NCBI GenBank assembly: GCA_023415145.1
Contig: JAEZLW010000165.1
Location: 1-50,808, forward strand
Direction: 5' to 3'
DNA: 50,808 nucleotides
From: Bacillota bacterium
GTDB taxonomy: Bacteria; Bacillota; Clostridia; Christensenellales; Aristaeellaceae
Position 1 is the stretch's first letter. Every line of letters starts with the position of its first letter. Made by a program: the position numbers and the translations under genes. Under the pieces are notes generated by a model, which worked only from the letters and a program-made list of their open reading frames with translations, was not told where the DNA came from and searched no databases. Of this stretch, positions 16,763-25,649 are shown one piece after another.

Positions 16763-17896
16763 ATGGGTCTTACGGGCAACATTATTCTGAACCTCTATTC
16801 GGTCATCGTTCTTTTTATTGTGTACATACAGACACGGAAAAGGGCAAGCATGCATTCACTGCAGGACAGACTGTTCTTTCATATCCTGTGGCTGACTGCA
16901 ATGATGCTTTTTTTCGATGTTCTGGGCAGGCTCGACGGCAGGCCCGATACCATTTATCCCCTGCTTAACAGCGCAGGCAATTTTATGCTGTTTTTGCTGA
17001 ACCCCATTTTGCCAACCATATGGCTCTTGTACGTACACGAACAGTTATATCAAAGAAAAAAAGGAATAAAGAGAATTCTTATCCCCTGTCTCATTGTATT
17101 TAGCATCCATACGCTGCTGCTCATTGCCACCCAGTACACTGGCTGGTTCTATACAATCGACGCGCAGAACGTGTACCGCCGGGGGCCGCTGTTTTTGCTG
17201 TCCGGGGGCATTGTGGCAGGTCTTTTGCTGACCTCGGCCATAATCATCTTTCGCAACCGCAAATGGATGGAAAAAAGCCAATACCGCTCCCTTTTGCTGT
17301 TTGCGGCTCCGCCTTTTATTGCGACACTTTTGCACGCCATGATCTATGGCGTATCCATCGTTTTGAATGGCATCGTTCTTTCCATTTTGATCGTCTTTTT
17401 GAACATTCAAAGCAGAAGCCTGATCACCGACTATCTGACAGGCGTGTACAACCGCAAGGGGTTTGACATGCTTCTTCGGGAAAAGATCAAAACAAGCTCC
17501 CCCGGCAGAACCTTTTCCGCCATCCTATTGGATTTTGACCATTTCAAGGGCATCAACGATACCTTTGGTCACGACACAGGTGACAAAGCGTTGCAAAAAT
17601 CGGTGGAGCTTTTGAGGGATTGCATCCGCTCCACCGATTTCATAGCCCGTTATGGCGGCGATGAGTTTGTCATTCTCCTGAATACTTCCGTCAAGGAGGA
17701 ATTGGAGGCTGTAGTACAAAGAATCAACAGTGCCATCGAAAAATTCAATCAGGATGGCGGCCATCCATTCACAATCGGTTTTAGCGCCGGGTACGCGGTC
17801 TATGACGCCGATGCCCAGCATAATGCCGAGTATTTTTTGAAGCTGCTAGACCTGATGATGTATCAAATGAAACAAGGGCAGGCGGCGGAAAGCTGA
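16763..17896 (+). CDS. Membrane diguanylate cyclase (GGDEF)
   Basis: 377 residues; ATG 16763 with AAAGGAG nine bases upstream. The N-terminal ~215 residues hold about six hydrophobic segments, a 6-7 TM sensor of no named family that I can recognise. The C-terminal ~160 residues are a GGDEF domain: TDYLTGVYNRKGFD opens it, DFDHFKGINDTFGHDTGD is the nucleotide-binding stretch, and GGDEF is intact at 298-302. RSTD at 289-292, five residues before GGDEF, is a complete inhibitory I-site. It should make c-di-GMP from two GTP with product inhibition. No EAL or PilZ gene is in the window. Confidence 0.93.
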   Translation: MGLTGNIILNLYSVIVLFIVYIQTRKRASMHSLQDRLFFHILWLTAMMLFFDVLGRLDGRPDTIYPLLNSAGNFMLFLLNPILPTIWLLYVHEQLYQRKKGIKRILIPCLIVFSIHTLLLIATQYTGWFYTIDAQNVYRRGPLFLLSGGIVAGLLLTSAIIIFRNRKWMEKSQYRSLLLFAAPPFIATLLHAMIYGVSIVLNGIVLSILIVFLNIQSRSLITDYLTGVYNRKGFDMLLREKIKTSSPGRTFSAILLDFDHFKGINDTFGHDTGDKALQKSVELLRDCIRSTDFIARYGGDEFVILLNTSVKEELEAVVQRINSAIEKFNQDGGHPFTIGFSAGYAVYDADAQHNAEYFLKLLDLMMYQMKQGQAAES

Positions 17897-17967
17897 GCAG
17901 GCACATCATCTCATTGCAAGCAGCCACATACGGCAAGCGCTGCGCCAGGCTTCTGTCAGGATATATC

Positions 17968-19260
17968 TCAATGAAAGTTCACATCGATTTCATTGATCAT
18001 ACGGTCGGCATACCAATAATGCCAGTCTGACCAGACAGGCTTTTGGATACCGTCAAACATCGTGTACAGCGCATTCCCCTGCTCACGAAGCATGTTTGCC
18101 GCGCTCAACATCAGTTTTGCATCACTGTCCGACATGGAATCCGCCGCATTATCAAAGGCATCCATTGTTTTTTCATAGGCTGAATCAAAATCAGTGAGAG
18201 CATCCTTTTGCTCCCTGCTCATCAAAGCTTCATCCAACTCGTCAACAGCGTCCCTCAAGAGCCTGGCAACGGATAGATACCGGGCAACCGGAAAACCGTG
18301 CTTCATCAGCCACCTGGTATACGCCAGCGAAACGTATTCAAGCTCAGACACCTCAATACCATACACGTTCTTGATGACTGACTTGCGGTTTTCCTGGTCT
18401 GTAAAGGTAAAATTCCAGTCTTTCAGCGCGGTGCGATACTTCCCGGAGATGACATGGGATCCCATTAAGTCGAAATCCATTTGCAGGACAAGCGGAATGA
18501 AGGACGCCAGATCCACGATGCTCATGTTGGTAAAAAACCTATCCTCCAAACTCTGCGCAGCCGAGATTGCGCTTGTCAGGCATTTCATATTACTCACCAG
18601 TTTTTTGATAATGGCCATGATCAAATCCCGCTGCCTGGCTGTGCGGCCCAGGTCATTTGCGTTTCTTGTGGCGTTTCGCCTGGCACGCAAATAGTCCAAT
18701 ATCCCCTTGCCGTTCAAATGCTGCCATCCAGCATTGTATTTTCCGTATTGTCCCTTATAGCTCATTTCCAGCTTAAAATCCACACCGCCTATGGCGTCAC
18801 CAATAGCGATCATCGCTCTCATATCTACAGCGCAGTAATAATCGATCTTGACTCCGCCAAGCAGCCAGGATGCCGCCTCACAGGCCTTTTGAAAACCTTC
18901 CTCCGTTTTCCCTCCGCCGCAGTTGATGGCGGCATTCAGCTTGTAGATGCCCTTGATTCCCGGTACGTAGGTCAGGGTGTCCCTGGGCAGGGAAATCAGG
19001 TCAATCTTGTGCTCATCAAAGTTTACCGCCACTACCAAAATGGCATCTGTATGATATGTACTCCCATTGGAAATGGAATAATCAGTTTTATCCATGCCCA
19101 GCAAAAGAAAATTCTTGATGTTCTTATTCAGTTCTACATAGGATGACATTGGCTTGGGATCAATCAAAGGGTTATGATACTCCCTGGTTTCCGCGGCAAC
19201 TGATAGGACCGAAAGCCAGATAGCAAGGAATACAACAAAGGCGGTCTTCGCTTTTTTCAT
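17968..19260 (-). CDS. LytR-CpsA-Psr (LCP) family protein
   Basis: 430 residues; ATG 19260 is used because AAAGGATG lies upstream (the longer TTG start adds only two residues). A hydrophobic segment at ~5-25 is a signal peptide or anchor. The LCP domain covers ~50-230: NFLLLGMDKTD, STYHTDAILVVAVN, SLPRDTLTYVPG and the Arg-rich GILDYLRARRNAT. LCP enzymes transfer undecaprenyl-linked glycopolymers to peptidoglycan; the conserved Arg and Asp residues that hold the pyrophosphate are present. The C-terminal ~180 residues are helical and unusual, without a known domain. This could attach the polysaccharide encoded at 22-36 kb, but that is inference. The VanZ-like gene lies just upstream. Confidence 0.85.
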   Translation of the reverse strand: MKKAKTAFVVFLAIWLSVLSVAAETREYHNPLIDPKPMSSYVELNKNIKNFLLLGMDKTDYSISNGSTYHTDAILVVAVNFDEHKIDLISLPRDTLTYVPGIKGIYKLNAAINCGGGKTEEGFQKACEAASWLLGGVKIDYYCAVDMRAMIAIGDAIGGVDFKLEMSYKGQYGKYNAGWQHLNGKGILDYLRARRNATRNANDLGRTARQRDLIMAIIKKLVSNMKCLTSAISAAQSLEDRFFTNMSIVDLASFIPLVLQMDFDLMGSHVISGKYRTALKDWNFTFTDQENRKSVIKNVYGIEVSELEYVSLAYTRWLMKHGFPVARYLSVARLLRDAVDELDEALMSREQKDALTDFDSAYEKTMDAFDNAADSMSDSDAKLMLSAANMLREQGNALYTMFDGIQKPVWSDWHYWYADRMINEIDVNFH

Positions 19261-19291
19261 TGTCAATCATCCTTTCCCAATGTCCTTTGTG

Positions 19292-19807
19292 TCAGGAGCT
19301 CTGCTCATTACCGTATTGATAAATATGCATATTCTTGATGGCAGTATGTTTTTGTTTTCGCACGTACCTTCTCACACTTCTTACCAGCGCATGGGCAGCA
19401 GCACCTATCCCTATTCCCATCATCAAACCCGCAAAATCAATCCATACATCCAAAACCTGCGACCCGCGCTGTGAAAAGACCTGAATTGTTTCATCTGTTA
19501 CGGCAGATATCAGGCCTATGAACAGAACGGTTGTCAGATTCCCCCGGCTCATCTTCCTTGCGACAAAAAGCAGCAGCACCATTTCCATGCCCAATAATGC
19601 AAACTCCGCCACATGCGCCGCCTTTCTGACAATATGCTGTGCTTCCTCCGTGTCAAGCGGAGGTGTGTTGAACACCTCCTCAATAACCTCCAGCACCCTT
19701 CTGCTTTGCTCGTTTGATTGAACTACGGGTTGAAGAGAATTCCAGAATATATACAACAACGTTATTCCAATGATGCACAGACCAAAGCACAACTTCTTTT
19801 TGTTCAT
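19292..19807 (-). CDS. VanZ-family membrane protein
   Basis: 171 residues; ATG 19807 is preferred because GGGAG lies seven bases upstream; an in-frame extension to 19840 exists. Four hydrophobic segments and the VanZ pattern are visible: RKAAHVAEFALLGME (~60-74), then DETIQVFSQRGSQVLDVWIDFAGLMMG. VanZ proteins alter teicoplanin sensitivity by an unknown mechanism, but most family members are uncharacterised. It is followed by the LCP gene with about 30 bases between, and they are probably cotranscribed. Confidence 0.85.
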   Translation of the reverse strand: MNKKKLCFGLCIIGITLLYIFWNSLQPVVQSNEQSRRVLEVIEEVFNTPPLDTEEAQHIVRKAAHVAEFALLGMEMVLLLFVARKMSRGNLTTVLFIGLISAVTDETIQVFSQRGSQVLDVWIDFAGLMMGIGIGAAAHALVRSVRRYVRKQKHTAIKNMHIYQYGNEQSS

Positions 19808-20276
19808 AGAAAAACTCCCAAACAAACTAAATTGAGCCATAATGCGCTGATCTGAATAAACGAATGGCTTTGCCTGATAACCTTCACTTACACATTCCTG
19901 TCTTCAATCAAAGCCGTTTCATCATTCATGGATACGGCCAGTTCCACCGCACGCACCACATTGTATCCATCTTAGCTGTGGAAAAAGACCTGATCATGAT
20001 AGTGTCATTTGCAGTATAATTTATTTACGGTTCCTGACAAGTGAAGAGGTTTGGCTGTTTTTGACCTCTCTTGTATTATTGCTTGAAGTTGCTTATATTT
20101 CACCTAGCGTGCACAAGACACTTTTATGTCCAGTTATGAGCGGAAGCCAATTGATTTGGGAAAAGAAGAGAAACAAATAAATAACCCCTGCAGACCACAT
20201 AAACTTTCCAGGGAAGAAACATGCATGTTTGAAAAACCGCCAAGGCATGCAGACTATGGCTGAAGGATGTGGTTGC
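19808..20276. other. Intergenic region between vanZ-like and ku genes
   Basis: About 470 bases without a gene I can support. A 27-codon open stretch on the minus strand (19888-19974, containing AVELAVSMNDETALIEDR) looks protein-like but is bounded by stops and has no start; it may be a remnant. An imperfect hairpin of about 11 pairs lies near 20040-20075 and is followed by a T-rich run. TATAAT occurs near 20014 without a convincing -35 element. Confidence 0.4.
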
Positions 20277-21053
20277 ATGCCTGCCGCGGCACATAAAGGC
20301 GCTATTCAATTTGGTTTGGTTTATATCCCGGTATCATTGCACACAGCTGTTTCCACCAATGATATCAGCTTTAACCAGCTGCACAGGGACAGCCATGCCC
20401 GGATCAGATACAAGAAGGTGCGTGAGGATACAGGGCAGGAAGTCTCCACGGATGAAATCGTCAAAGGCTATCAGTACGAGCCCGGCAAGTATGTTGTCCT
20501 GACGGAAGCAGAACTGGAGCAGATGAAATCGGAAAAAGACCGCGCCATCACCATTCTGCAGTTCGTGAACCGGGACAGCATTCAGCCTGTATATTTTGAA
20601 AAGGCCTACTATGTCACCCCCGACAGCGGCAGCGACAAGGCCTATTCCCTGCTGCTTGCCGCCATGGAGCAGGAAAACGTTGTTGCCATTGCCAAAAGCG
20701 TGCTGGGCACCAAGGAAACCATGATGGCCCTATCCCCATTGCGCGGGTGCATCCTGCTGGAAACGCTCTATTATCAGGAGGAGATAAAGCCCGTTCCTCA
20801 AGCGCTTGGCAGCTTTCAGATAAGCGACCGGGAAATGAACATGGCCAAAATGCTCATTTCGTCCATGACCAGCACCTTTCAGCCCGAGCAATACCATGAG
20901 ACGTATGCCCAGCGGCTGAAGGATGCCATCCAGCAAAAAATCAGCGGCCGGCAGTTTGTATCTCCCCGGCAGGAACAAGAAGATAACGTCATCAACCTCA
21001 TGGACGCGCTGGCAAAAAGCATCCAGCAGCGGCCCAGGATGTGGGGAAGCTGA
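20277..21053 (+). CDS. ku: Bacterial Ku protein for non-homologous end joining
   Basis: 258 residues if started at ATG 20277, with GAAGGA nine bases upstream; longer starts at 20247 (ATG) or 20229 (TTG) remain possible. The protein opens AAAHKGAIQFGLVYIPVSL, the bacterial Ku signature (WKGxIxFGLVxIPV). The remainder is the Ku beta-barrel, including VNRDSIQPVYFEKAYYVTPD. The Ku homodimer encircles DNA ends and recruits the ligase. Its stop overlaps the ligase start (TGATG), so the two are translationally coupled. In Bacillus the equivalent pair protects spores; that role here is inferred. Confidence 0.93.
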   Translation: MPAAAHKGAIQFGLVYIPVSLHTAVSTNDISFNQLHRDSHARIRYKKVREDTGQEVSTDEIVKGYQYEPGKYVVLTEAELEQMKSEKDRAITILQFVNRDSIQPVYFEKAYYVTPDSGSDKAYSLLLAAMEQENVVAIAKSVLGTKETMMALSPLRGCILLETLYYQEEIKPVPQALGSFQISDREMNMAKMLISSMTSTFQPEQYHETYAQRLKDAIQQKISGRQFVSPRQEQEDNVINLMDALAKSIQQRPRMWGS

Positions 21054-21937
21054 TGATTAAGCCCATGCTCTTATCCCAGCAGGAAGCGCCTTTTGATTCA
21101 GAGGACTACCTGTTTGAACTAAAACTGGATGGCATCCGCTGTATCGCCCATTTGTCCCCTGATGCGGTGGACCTTCGCAACAAAGAAAATTTCTGCCTGA
21201 CGCCGCTTTTTCCGGAACTAAAAACCATTCACAAGCAAACCAAATCCCCGTGCATCCTTGACGGAGAACTGGTGCTTATGGAAAACGGTGTACCCGGTTT
21301 TGAAAAGCTTCAGCGCAGGGCCATGATGACAGACCCATTCAAGATACAGCTTGCCGCCAATGCCCTTCCCGTATCCTATGTAGCTTTTGACATCCTGTAT
21401 CAGGATGGCAGGGAGCTTTATTCCCTGCCCCTTGTGGAACGCAAGAGACTCCTTGCGCAATCTGTCATCGAAAATGAAGGGCTGGCGGTTTCCCGTACCA
21501 TCGACGGCGCAGGGACCGCATTGTTTGAACAGGCAAAGGCCCTGAACCTGGAAGGCATTGTGGCAAAGCGGAAGGACAGTCTGTATAAGCCCGGCAAGCG
21601 CACAAAGGATTGGATCAAAATCAAGAACATGATAGATGAAGATTTCTATGCCTGCGGATTTATTCAAAAAGAACGCATGACCAGCCTGATCTTAGGCTCC
21701 AAGGTGAATGGTCAGCTGACATATCAGGGTCATGTCACCCTGGGTGTACCCGGGCGGGAAGTGCGGGAAATGGCGACAAACCCGCACTGTCCATTTGCTG
21801 AGCTGCCGCCGGGGAACGATGATGCGGTATGGTTCGACTACATGCCCCTATGCACCGTAGCATATATGGAGCGTACCCTAAAAGGCAGCATGCGGCAGCC
21901 GGTGTTCAAGGGGTTCCGGCTGCAGGCCTTATCGTAG
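21053..21937 (+). CDS. ligD: ATP-dependent DNA ligase (LigD-type ligase domain)
   Basis: 294 residues from ATG 21053, coupled to the ku stop; a GTG at 21041 is an alternative. The adenylation domain shows the catalytic Lys in FELKLDGIRCIAHL (motif I, KxDGxR), then CILDGELVLME (motif III), FDILYQDG, LEGIVAKRKDS (motif IV) and RTKDWIKIK (motif V). The C-terminal OB part ends YMERTLKGSMRQPVFKGFR, as in LigD proteins. No polymerase or phosphoesterase domain is present, so end processing must rely on other proteins. It seals breaks held by Ku. Confidence 0.93.
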   Translation: MIKPMLLSQQEAPFDSEDYLFELKLDGIRCIAHLSPDAVDLRNKENFCLTPLFPELKTIHKQTKSPCILDGELVLMENGVPGFEKLQRRAMMTDPFKIQLAANALPVSYVAFDILYQDGRELYSLPLVERKRLLAQSVIENEGLAVSRTIDGAGTALFEQAKALNLEGIVAKRKDSLYKPGKRTKDWIKIKNMIDEDFYACGFIQKERMTSLILGSKVNGQLTYQGHVTLGVPGREVREMATNPHCPFAELPPGNDDAVWFDYMPLCTVAYMERTLKGSMRQPVFKGFRLQALS

Positions 21938-22162
21938 CTGCTGGTACTGGCCATAGTTCTTTTGATAGGCTGTTTCCTCGTTATGCGTCCAGAAGCCGCC
22001 ACGCTCCCAATCCGCCTGCTGCTGCAGCAAAGCTTGATGCTGGTACTCGGCCTGGTCCCGCTCTTTTTGTGTTGCGGAAGGATTATGACGCTTGCCTTCC
22101 ACCGCCGCAAGCTGACTTTCCACTTCCGCCATGCGTATTTTCTGGTATTCGTCCCTGGTCAT
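21929..22162 (-). CDS. Small Gln/Glu-rich hypothetical protein
   Basis: 77 residues, convergent with ligD and overlapping its end by nine bases. AAGGAGG seven to eight bases before ATG 22162 argues that it is a real gene. The sequence is hydrophilic, likely helical or coiled coil, with Gln-rich blocks (YQHQALLQQQADWER) and a C-terminal aromatic stretch (GGFWTHNEETAYQKNYGQYQQ). No family recognised. There is no cysteine, signal peptide or membrane segment. The position next to ku-ligD may be chance. Confidence 0.6.
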   Translation of the reverse strand: MTRDEYQKIRMAEVESQLAAVEGKRHNPSATQKERDQAEYQHQALLQQQADWERGGFWTHNEETAYQKNYGQYQQLR

Positions 22163-22337
22163 ACAATGCCTCCTTTTTTTTCATTAGCATTTCTGGTTGC
22201 ACCGGCCTTTATTCGAAATGAGACGTATGGATTCTTCCCTCGGCAAGGATAAGATCGCCGTATTTCCTGTTTGTTTTTTGGGTAACAGTTTCGGCATCGC
22301 CTTCTCGAAGGGGCTCGATTGTTGAAAAGGGAATGCT

Positions 22338-22364
22338 TTGCATAAATTCCTTATGCCGTATAAT
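22338..22364 (+). promoter_or_regulatory. Possible promoter ahead of the flippase remnant
   Basis: TTGCAT (22338-22343), a short 15-base spacer and TATAAT (22359-22364). The next reading frame starts at 22434. Confidence 0.4.
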
Positions 22365-22433
22365 GATTGAGTGATCAGCATCAAAATTATTTGGATGTGC
22401 TTACATGTATATAGAAAGTTGGAAGTCCCATAC

Positions 22434-23182
22434 ATGCAAACAATGAAAGGTTTTCTTATGCCAGCCAAATGCAATAATAGCCGCAGGAGCATGGTTTTTA
22501 ACGCAACAGCAAATACACTGGATGCAATCCAAACGCTTCTTCTGTTCATTGTAGTTACCAGAACTTGCGGTGTTCTGGAGGGCGGCATTTTCTCCATTTC
22601 CATGGCTGTCGCCTACCAGATGGTGGTTATTGGCCGGTATGGTATGCGGGATTATCAGGCCACAGACATTCGCAATGATTTCACCTTTTCAGCGTATTTT
22701 CTGTCCAGGCTTGTTACTGCTTCATTCATGTTTGTCTGGCTTGCCGGTTACATCCTCTGGAATGGCTACGAGCCCCAAAAGGCAGGTGTCGTGATTGCGG
22801 TAGCGTTTTAAAAATCGATTGATGTGCTGGAAGACGTATATCATGGATACTATCAGCGGTAGGGGCGGCTGGATAGCGCAGGCCTTGCGCAAACCGTCCG
22901 GTATGGTTCCACCATCATGCTGTACATAACCATTTTACTGTTCACCCATGATTTGCTGCTTGCAACCATTCTTTCCGCCGCTTATTCCCTGCTTGTTTTG
23001 CCTTGTTGAATCGTGCACTCAGAACTGTATTTCAAGAGCCTGCCCTTCTGCCAAAACAAAGGCCGGCGGTGAAGCAGCTCCTGCTCAAATGTGCCCCATT
23101 GGGCGTTTGCGCCTTCCTGCAATTATATGTGGTCAATTACCCAAAGTATGCGATCGATACCTTTTTGACGGATACAGTCTAA
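22434..23182 (+). pseudogene. Decayed polysaccharide flippase (Wzx-type)
   Basis: The frame opens at ATG 22434 (MQTMKGFLMPAKCNNS) and reads like the N-terminus of an oligosaccharide flippase: RSMVFNATANTLDAIQTLL, GIFSISMAVAYQMVVIGRYG. It then meets TAA at 22809, TAG at 22860, TGA at 23007 and TGA at 23070, while continuing to read as membrane-protein sequence in the same frame. A frame shift near 23060-23070 restores CAFLQLYVVNYPKYAIDTFL, a hallmark of this family, ending at 23182. The last third of a normal ~450-residue flippase is missing. It lies at the edge of the polysaccharide region, which now uses an ABC exporter. Confidence 0.8.
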
Positions 23183-23246
23183 AATGAGTGATTTTGAGCT
23201 AAATTAGGATATTATAACAAAGTTTTCAGCATGGCTGGAAACATGG

Positions 23247-24818
23247 CTAGTACAGCTTTAAGACGATGGGCATATAGTCTTCACCGTAGATTCTCAGGAG
23301 ACAACAGGCCCGATGCTGACCATCCATGATAATATTATCCTTATTTACAACAATCACATAACGCTTGTCATAACCATTGTCTTCAATGCTTTTGATTAGC
23401 TTATCAAAGCGCTCACGTGTCATCATTGGCAACTCATGTTCAAGATGATAGCGGCTGTATTCTTCATACGACGCTTCGTCCCCGGTAAGATAACGATATG
23501 GAGCGCATTCCTTAAGCAAAAAATATTCGCCATTGAACCAGCGTCGTTTGATATCGCCCAGTCTGACTGGCACAAGCTCATACCCCTTAAATTTTCGGCT
23601 TTCCAAACTGTTATAAACAAACTCATCATCTAATAAAAAGCGATTATCATTGAGAATCCGATGGGTTATTGAGTCTCCGTATGGCTTTCCCTGATAACGC
23701 CTTATCAGTGCGCGCAAGAAGCATGCTTTGGTACCCCATAATTGATAGCCGTTTTGCTGAGCGCTGAAACAGACGGCGCGCTCCATACAGTGAGCCAGTG
23801 AAAAATAGCGTCTTCGCGATGGTGAATATTCCAACGATAGGTTTTTAAACGGCTTCAAAAGCGCTGCCTTTTGAGCAAAACAAGTACCGGCAACAAAGCG
23901 GTAGTTCTCTGGGATCGGTATCGGTATATTCACTTCAGACAGCGTGCGTTTTAGCAGGTTTTGTTTATGACGGGGATCTTGCACAATCAAAGAATCAAGG
24001 GCAACCAAACCGCAGGCAGTGTCATTCATCAGCCTATCGATTGCCCTATGTGCATTTTGTGCGCCAAGAACTCCTTCAAACAAATATAAGAACCAATCAC
24101 GCTTGCGAAAGAATTGACCATACATATACAAGCTTTTGCGGGTGACCCCTTTTGAATGAAGTTTAAATACGACATCATATTTTGACAAATCAACATGCAT
24201 TAGCGATGTATGAAAAGCTCCGACGTCGAAACCAAGATTTCCCACCTCAATAAATGTTGCGTTGGGGTGGAAAATACGAACATCTGCGATCATTTCATCA
24301 AAACCACCAAAGTCCTGATATGTAATGATTAGGTCATATGAATATGGAGCGAGATTCTTTAGGTATTCCTTAATTTCTGACCAGCTATGCGGATAGAACA
24401 TTTGCAGGCATACCAATATACGTGCATTGCGGTTGCGGTTTACCATGTTTTGGCAAACCAAGCGTCCCAAAGATCGGCGAATGCCTCTAATAATCTTTAA
24501 TGGTCTATATATGCCAAAATGGCTGACTCCGACAATACCCCCGGTGATAGGGAGGCCTTCCCGTACTCCATGTACAACATAATGTGCCAATGGACAGACG
24601 CCAATAACATGCGTATTAGTTTCACTATATGCCTTGTTGCTGAATTTAGCGGAGGGATCACAATTACGCCACCCTCCCCTCAAGTAATGCAACACAGCAT
24701 CTTCGTTTTCTGCCGGAGGATAAGGAGAATGTTTACGGTACCAAGTTTCGTCGAAATATTTGCTGTGGCGTATGAGAAATGCAGTAATAGGCTCTTTTAA
24801 CAGTTGTTTCAGCAGCAT
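23247..24818 (-). CDS. RgpF-like glycosyltransferase with ParB-like C-terminal tail
   Basis: 523 residues; GGAGG six bases before ATG 24818. Residues ~20-95 are the two-unit FDETWYRKHSP...HYLRGGW / NKAYSETN...HYVVHGVREG module that precedes many polysaccharide glycosyltransferases. Residues ~130-400 match the rhamnan synthesis F (RgpF) family: ILVCLQMFYPHSW, VGNLGFDVGAFHTSL, VFKLHSKGVTRK. The last ~55 residues (RYVIVVNKDNIIMDGQHRACCLLRIYG) carry a DGxHR motif as in ParB/sulfiredoxin-like domains, unusual on a glycosyltransferase. It follows wzt by 15 bases and is the last gene of the exporter operon; it probably adds rhamnose or a related sugar. Confidence 0.78.
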   Translation of the reverse strand: MLLKQLLKEPITAFLIRHSKYFDETWYRKHSPYPPAENEDAVLHYLRGGWRNCDPSAKFSNKAYSETNTHVIGVCPLAHYVVHGVREGLPITGGIVGVSHFGIYRPLKIIRGIRRSLGRLVCQNMVNRNRNARILVCLQMFYPHSWSEIKEYLKNLAPYSYDLIITYQDFGGFDEMIADVRIFHPNATFIEVGNLGFDVGAFHTSLMHVDLSKYDVVFKLHSKGVTRKSLYMYGQFFRKRDWFLYLFEGVLGAQNAHRAIDRLMNDTACGLVALDSLIVQDPRHKQNLLKRTLSEVNIPIPIPENYRFVAGTCFAQKAALLKPFKNLSLEYSPSRRRYFSLAHCMERAVCFSAQQNGYQLWGTKACFLRALIRRYQGKPYGDSITHRILNDNRFLLDDEFVYNSLESRKFKGYELVPVRLGDIKRRWFNGEYFLLKECAPYRYLTGDEASYEEYSRYHLEHELPMMTRERFDKLIKSIEDNGYDKRYVIVVNKDNIIMDGQHRACCLLRIYGEDYMPIVLKLY

Positions 24819-24833
24819 ACGTATCCTCCGTTG

Positions 24834-25631
24834 TCACAACGTCATTGTCTGATACTGTTTTAGATCGGGAACAAATGCTGCGCGCTGTTCTTGTGACATT
24901 TTGTTCCATTCACGAGTAAATGCATTATATGGCTTCAACATTTGTCCAGTTGGCTCAACACCAAGACATTTGCCTTTGTGCAACCACATAACCCTGGAAC
25001 AGAAGCCTTCCATTTGACTGGTAGAATGGCTCACAAAAATTATAGTCTTTCCGCTTTCTCGAAAATGCTGCATGCGTTCCATGCACTTTTCCATAAAGCT
25101 GCTGTCACCTACAGCTAAAGCTTCATCAACTACCAGAATATCGGGGTTTATATGCACAGAGACAGCAAACCCGACTCTGGAACGCATGCCGCTGGAGTAG
25201 GTTCTCAGTGGTTGGTCTATATAAAATCCAATATCGGCAAAGTCAATAATCAACTGTTCCATTTCCTTTATCTGGCGATGATCAAAGCCCAGCAGCAAAC
25301 ATTTGTAATATATATTCTGGCGTCCTGTGAGGTTGGGATTTAAACCAACACCAGCTGATAGCATGCTTACCTTTCCACTAATACTAAGGTCACCTGCTGA
25401 CTGACGAGAGATGCCTGCAATAATTTGCGATAATGTCGACTTGCCTGAACCATTTAAGCCAACAAAGCCAACAATTTCTCCTTTTTCAAATGCAAAGCTA
25501 ATGTCTTCCAAAGCGATGGCATCAGTGCCTTTATGCCATGGAAACAGAAAGCCTTTTAAGCGGTCAGACTCGCTAGAATAAATCCTGTATTTTTTCCAGA
25601 TATGTGAAGCGGTGATAGCGTAATCAACCAT
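24834..25631 (-). CDS. Polysaccharide ABC exporter ATP-binding protein (Wzt/RgpD-like)
   Basis: 265 residues. Walker A GLNGSGKST (~56-64), signature YSSGMRSRVGFAVS (~145-158) and Walker B ILVVDEALAVGD are intact, with the switch His in FVSHSTSQM. The order and pairing with an ABC-2 permease mark it as the ATPase of a cell-surface polysaccharide exporter of the Wzt/TagH/RgpD class. It ends soon after the nucleotide-binding domain and lacks the C-terminal carbohydrate-binding domain found in long Wzt proteins, so export is probably not coupled to a terminal sugar modification read by Wzt. Confidence 0.92.
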   Translation of the reverse strand: MVDYAITASHIWKKYRIYSSESDRLKGFLFPWHKGTDAIALEDISFAFEKGEIVGFVGLNGSGKSTLSQIIAGISRQSAGDLSISGKVSMLSAGVGLNPNLTGRQNIYYKCLLLGFDHRQIKEMEQLIIDFADIGFYIDQPLRTYSSGMRSRVGFAVSVHINPDILVVDEALAVGDSSFMEKCMERMQHFRESGKTIIFVSHSTSQMEGFCSRVMWLHKGKCLGVEPTGQMLKPYNAFTREWNKMSQEQRAAFVPDLKQYQTMTL

Positions 25632-25649
25632 TGTTGCTCAACCCCCTTC

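Noticed and set aside
19888..19974. Protein-like 27-codon stretch upstream of ku on the minus strand
   Set aside because: Bounded by stops with no start and too short to assign; mentioned only as a possible remnant.
20229..20276. Upstream TTG/ATG starts of ku
   Set aside because: No ribosome binding site lies before them, whereas GAAGGA precedes ATG 20277; kept only as alternatives.
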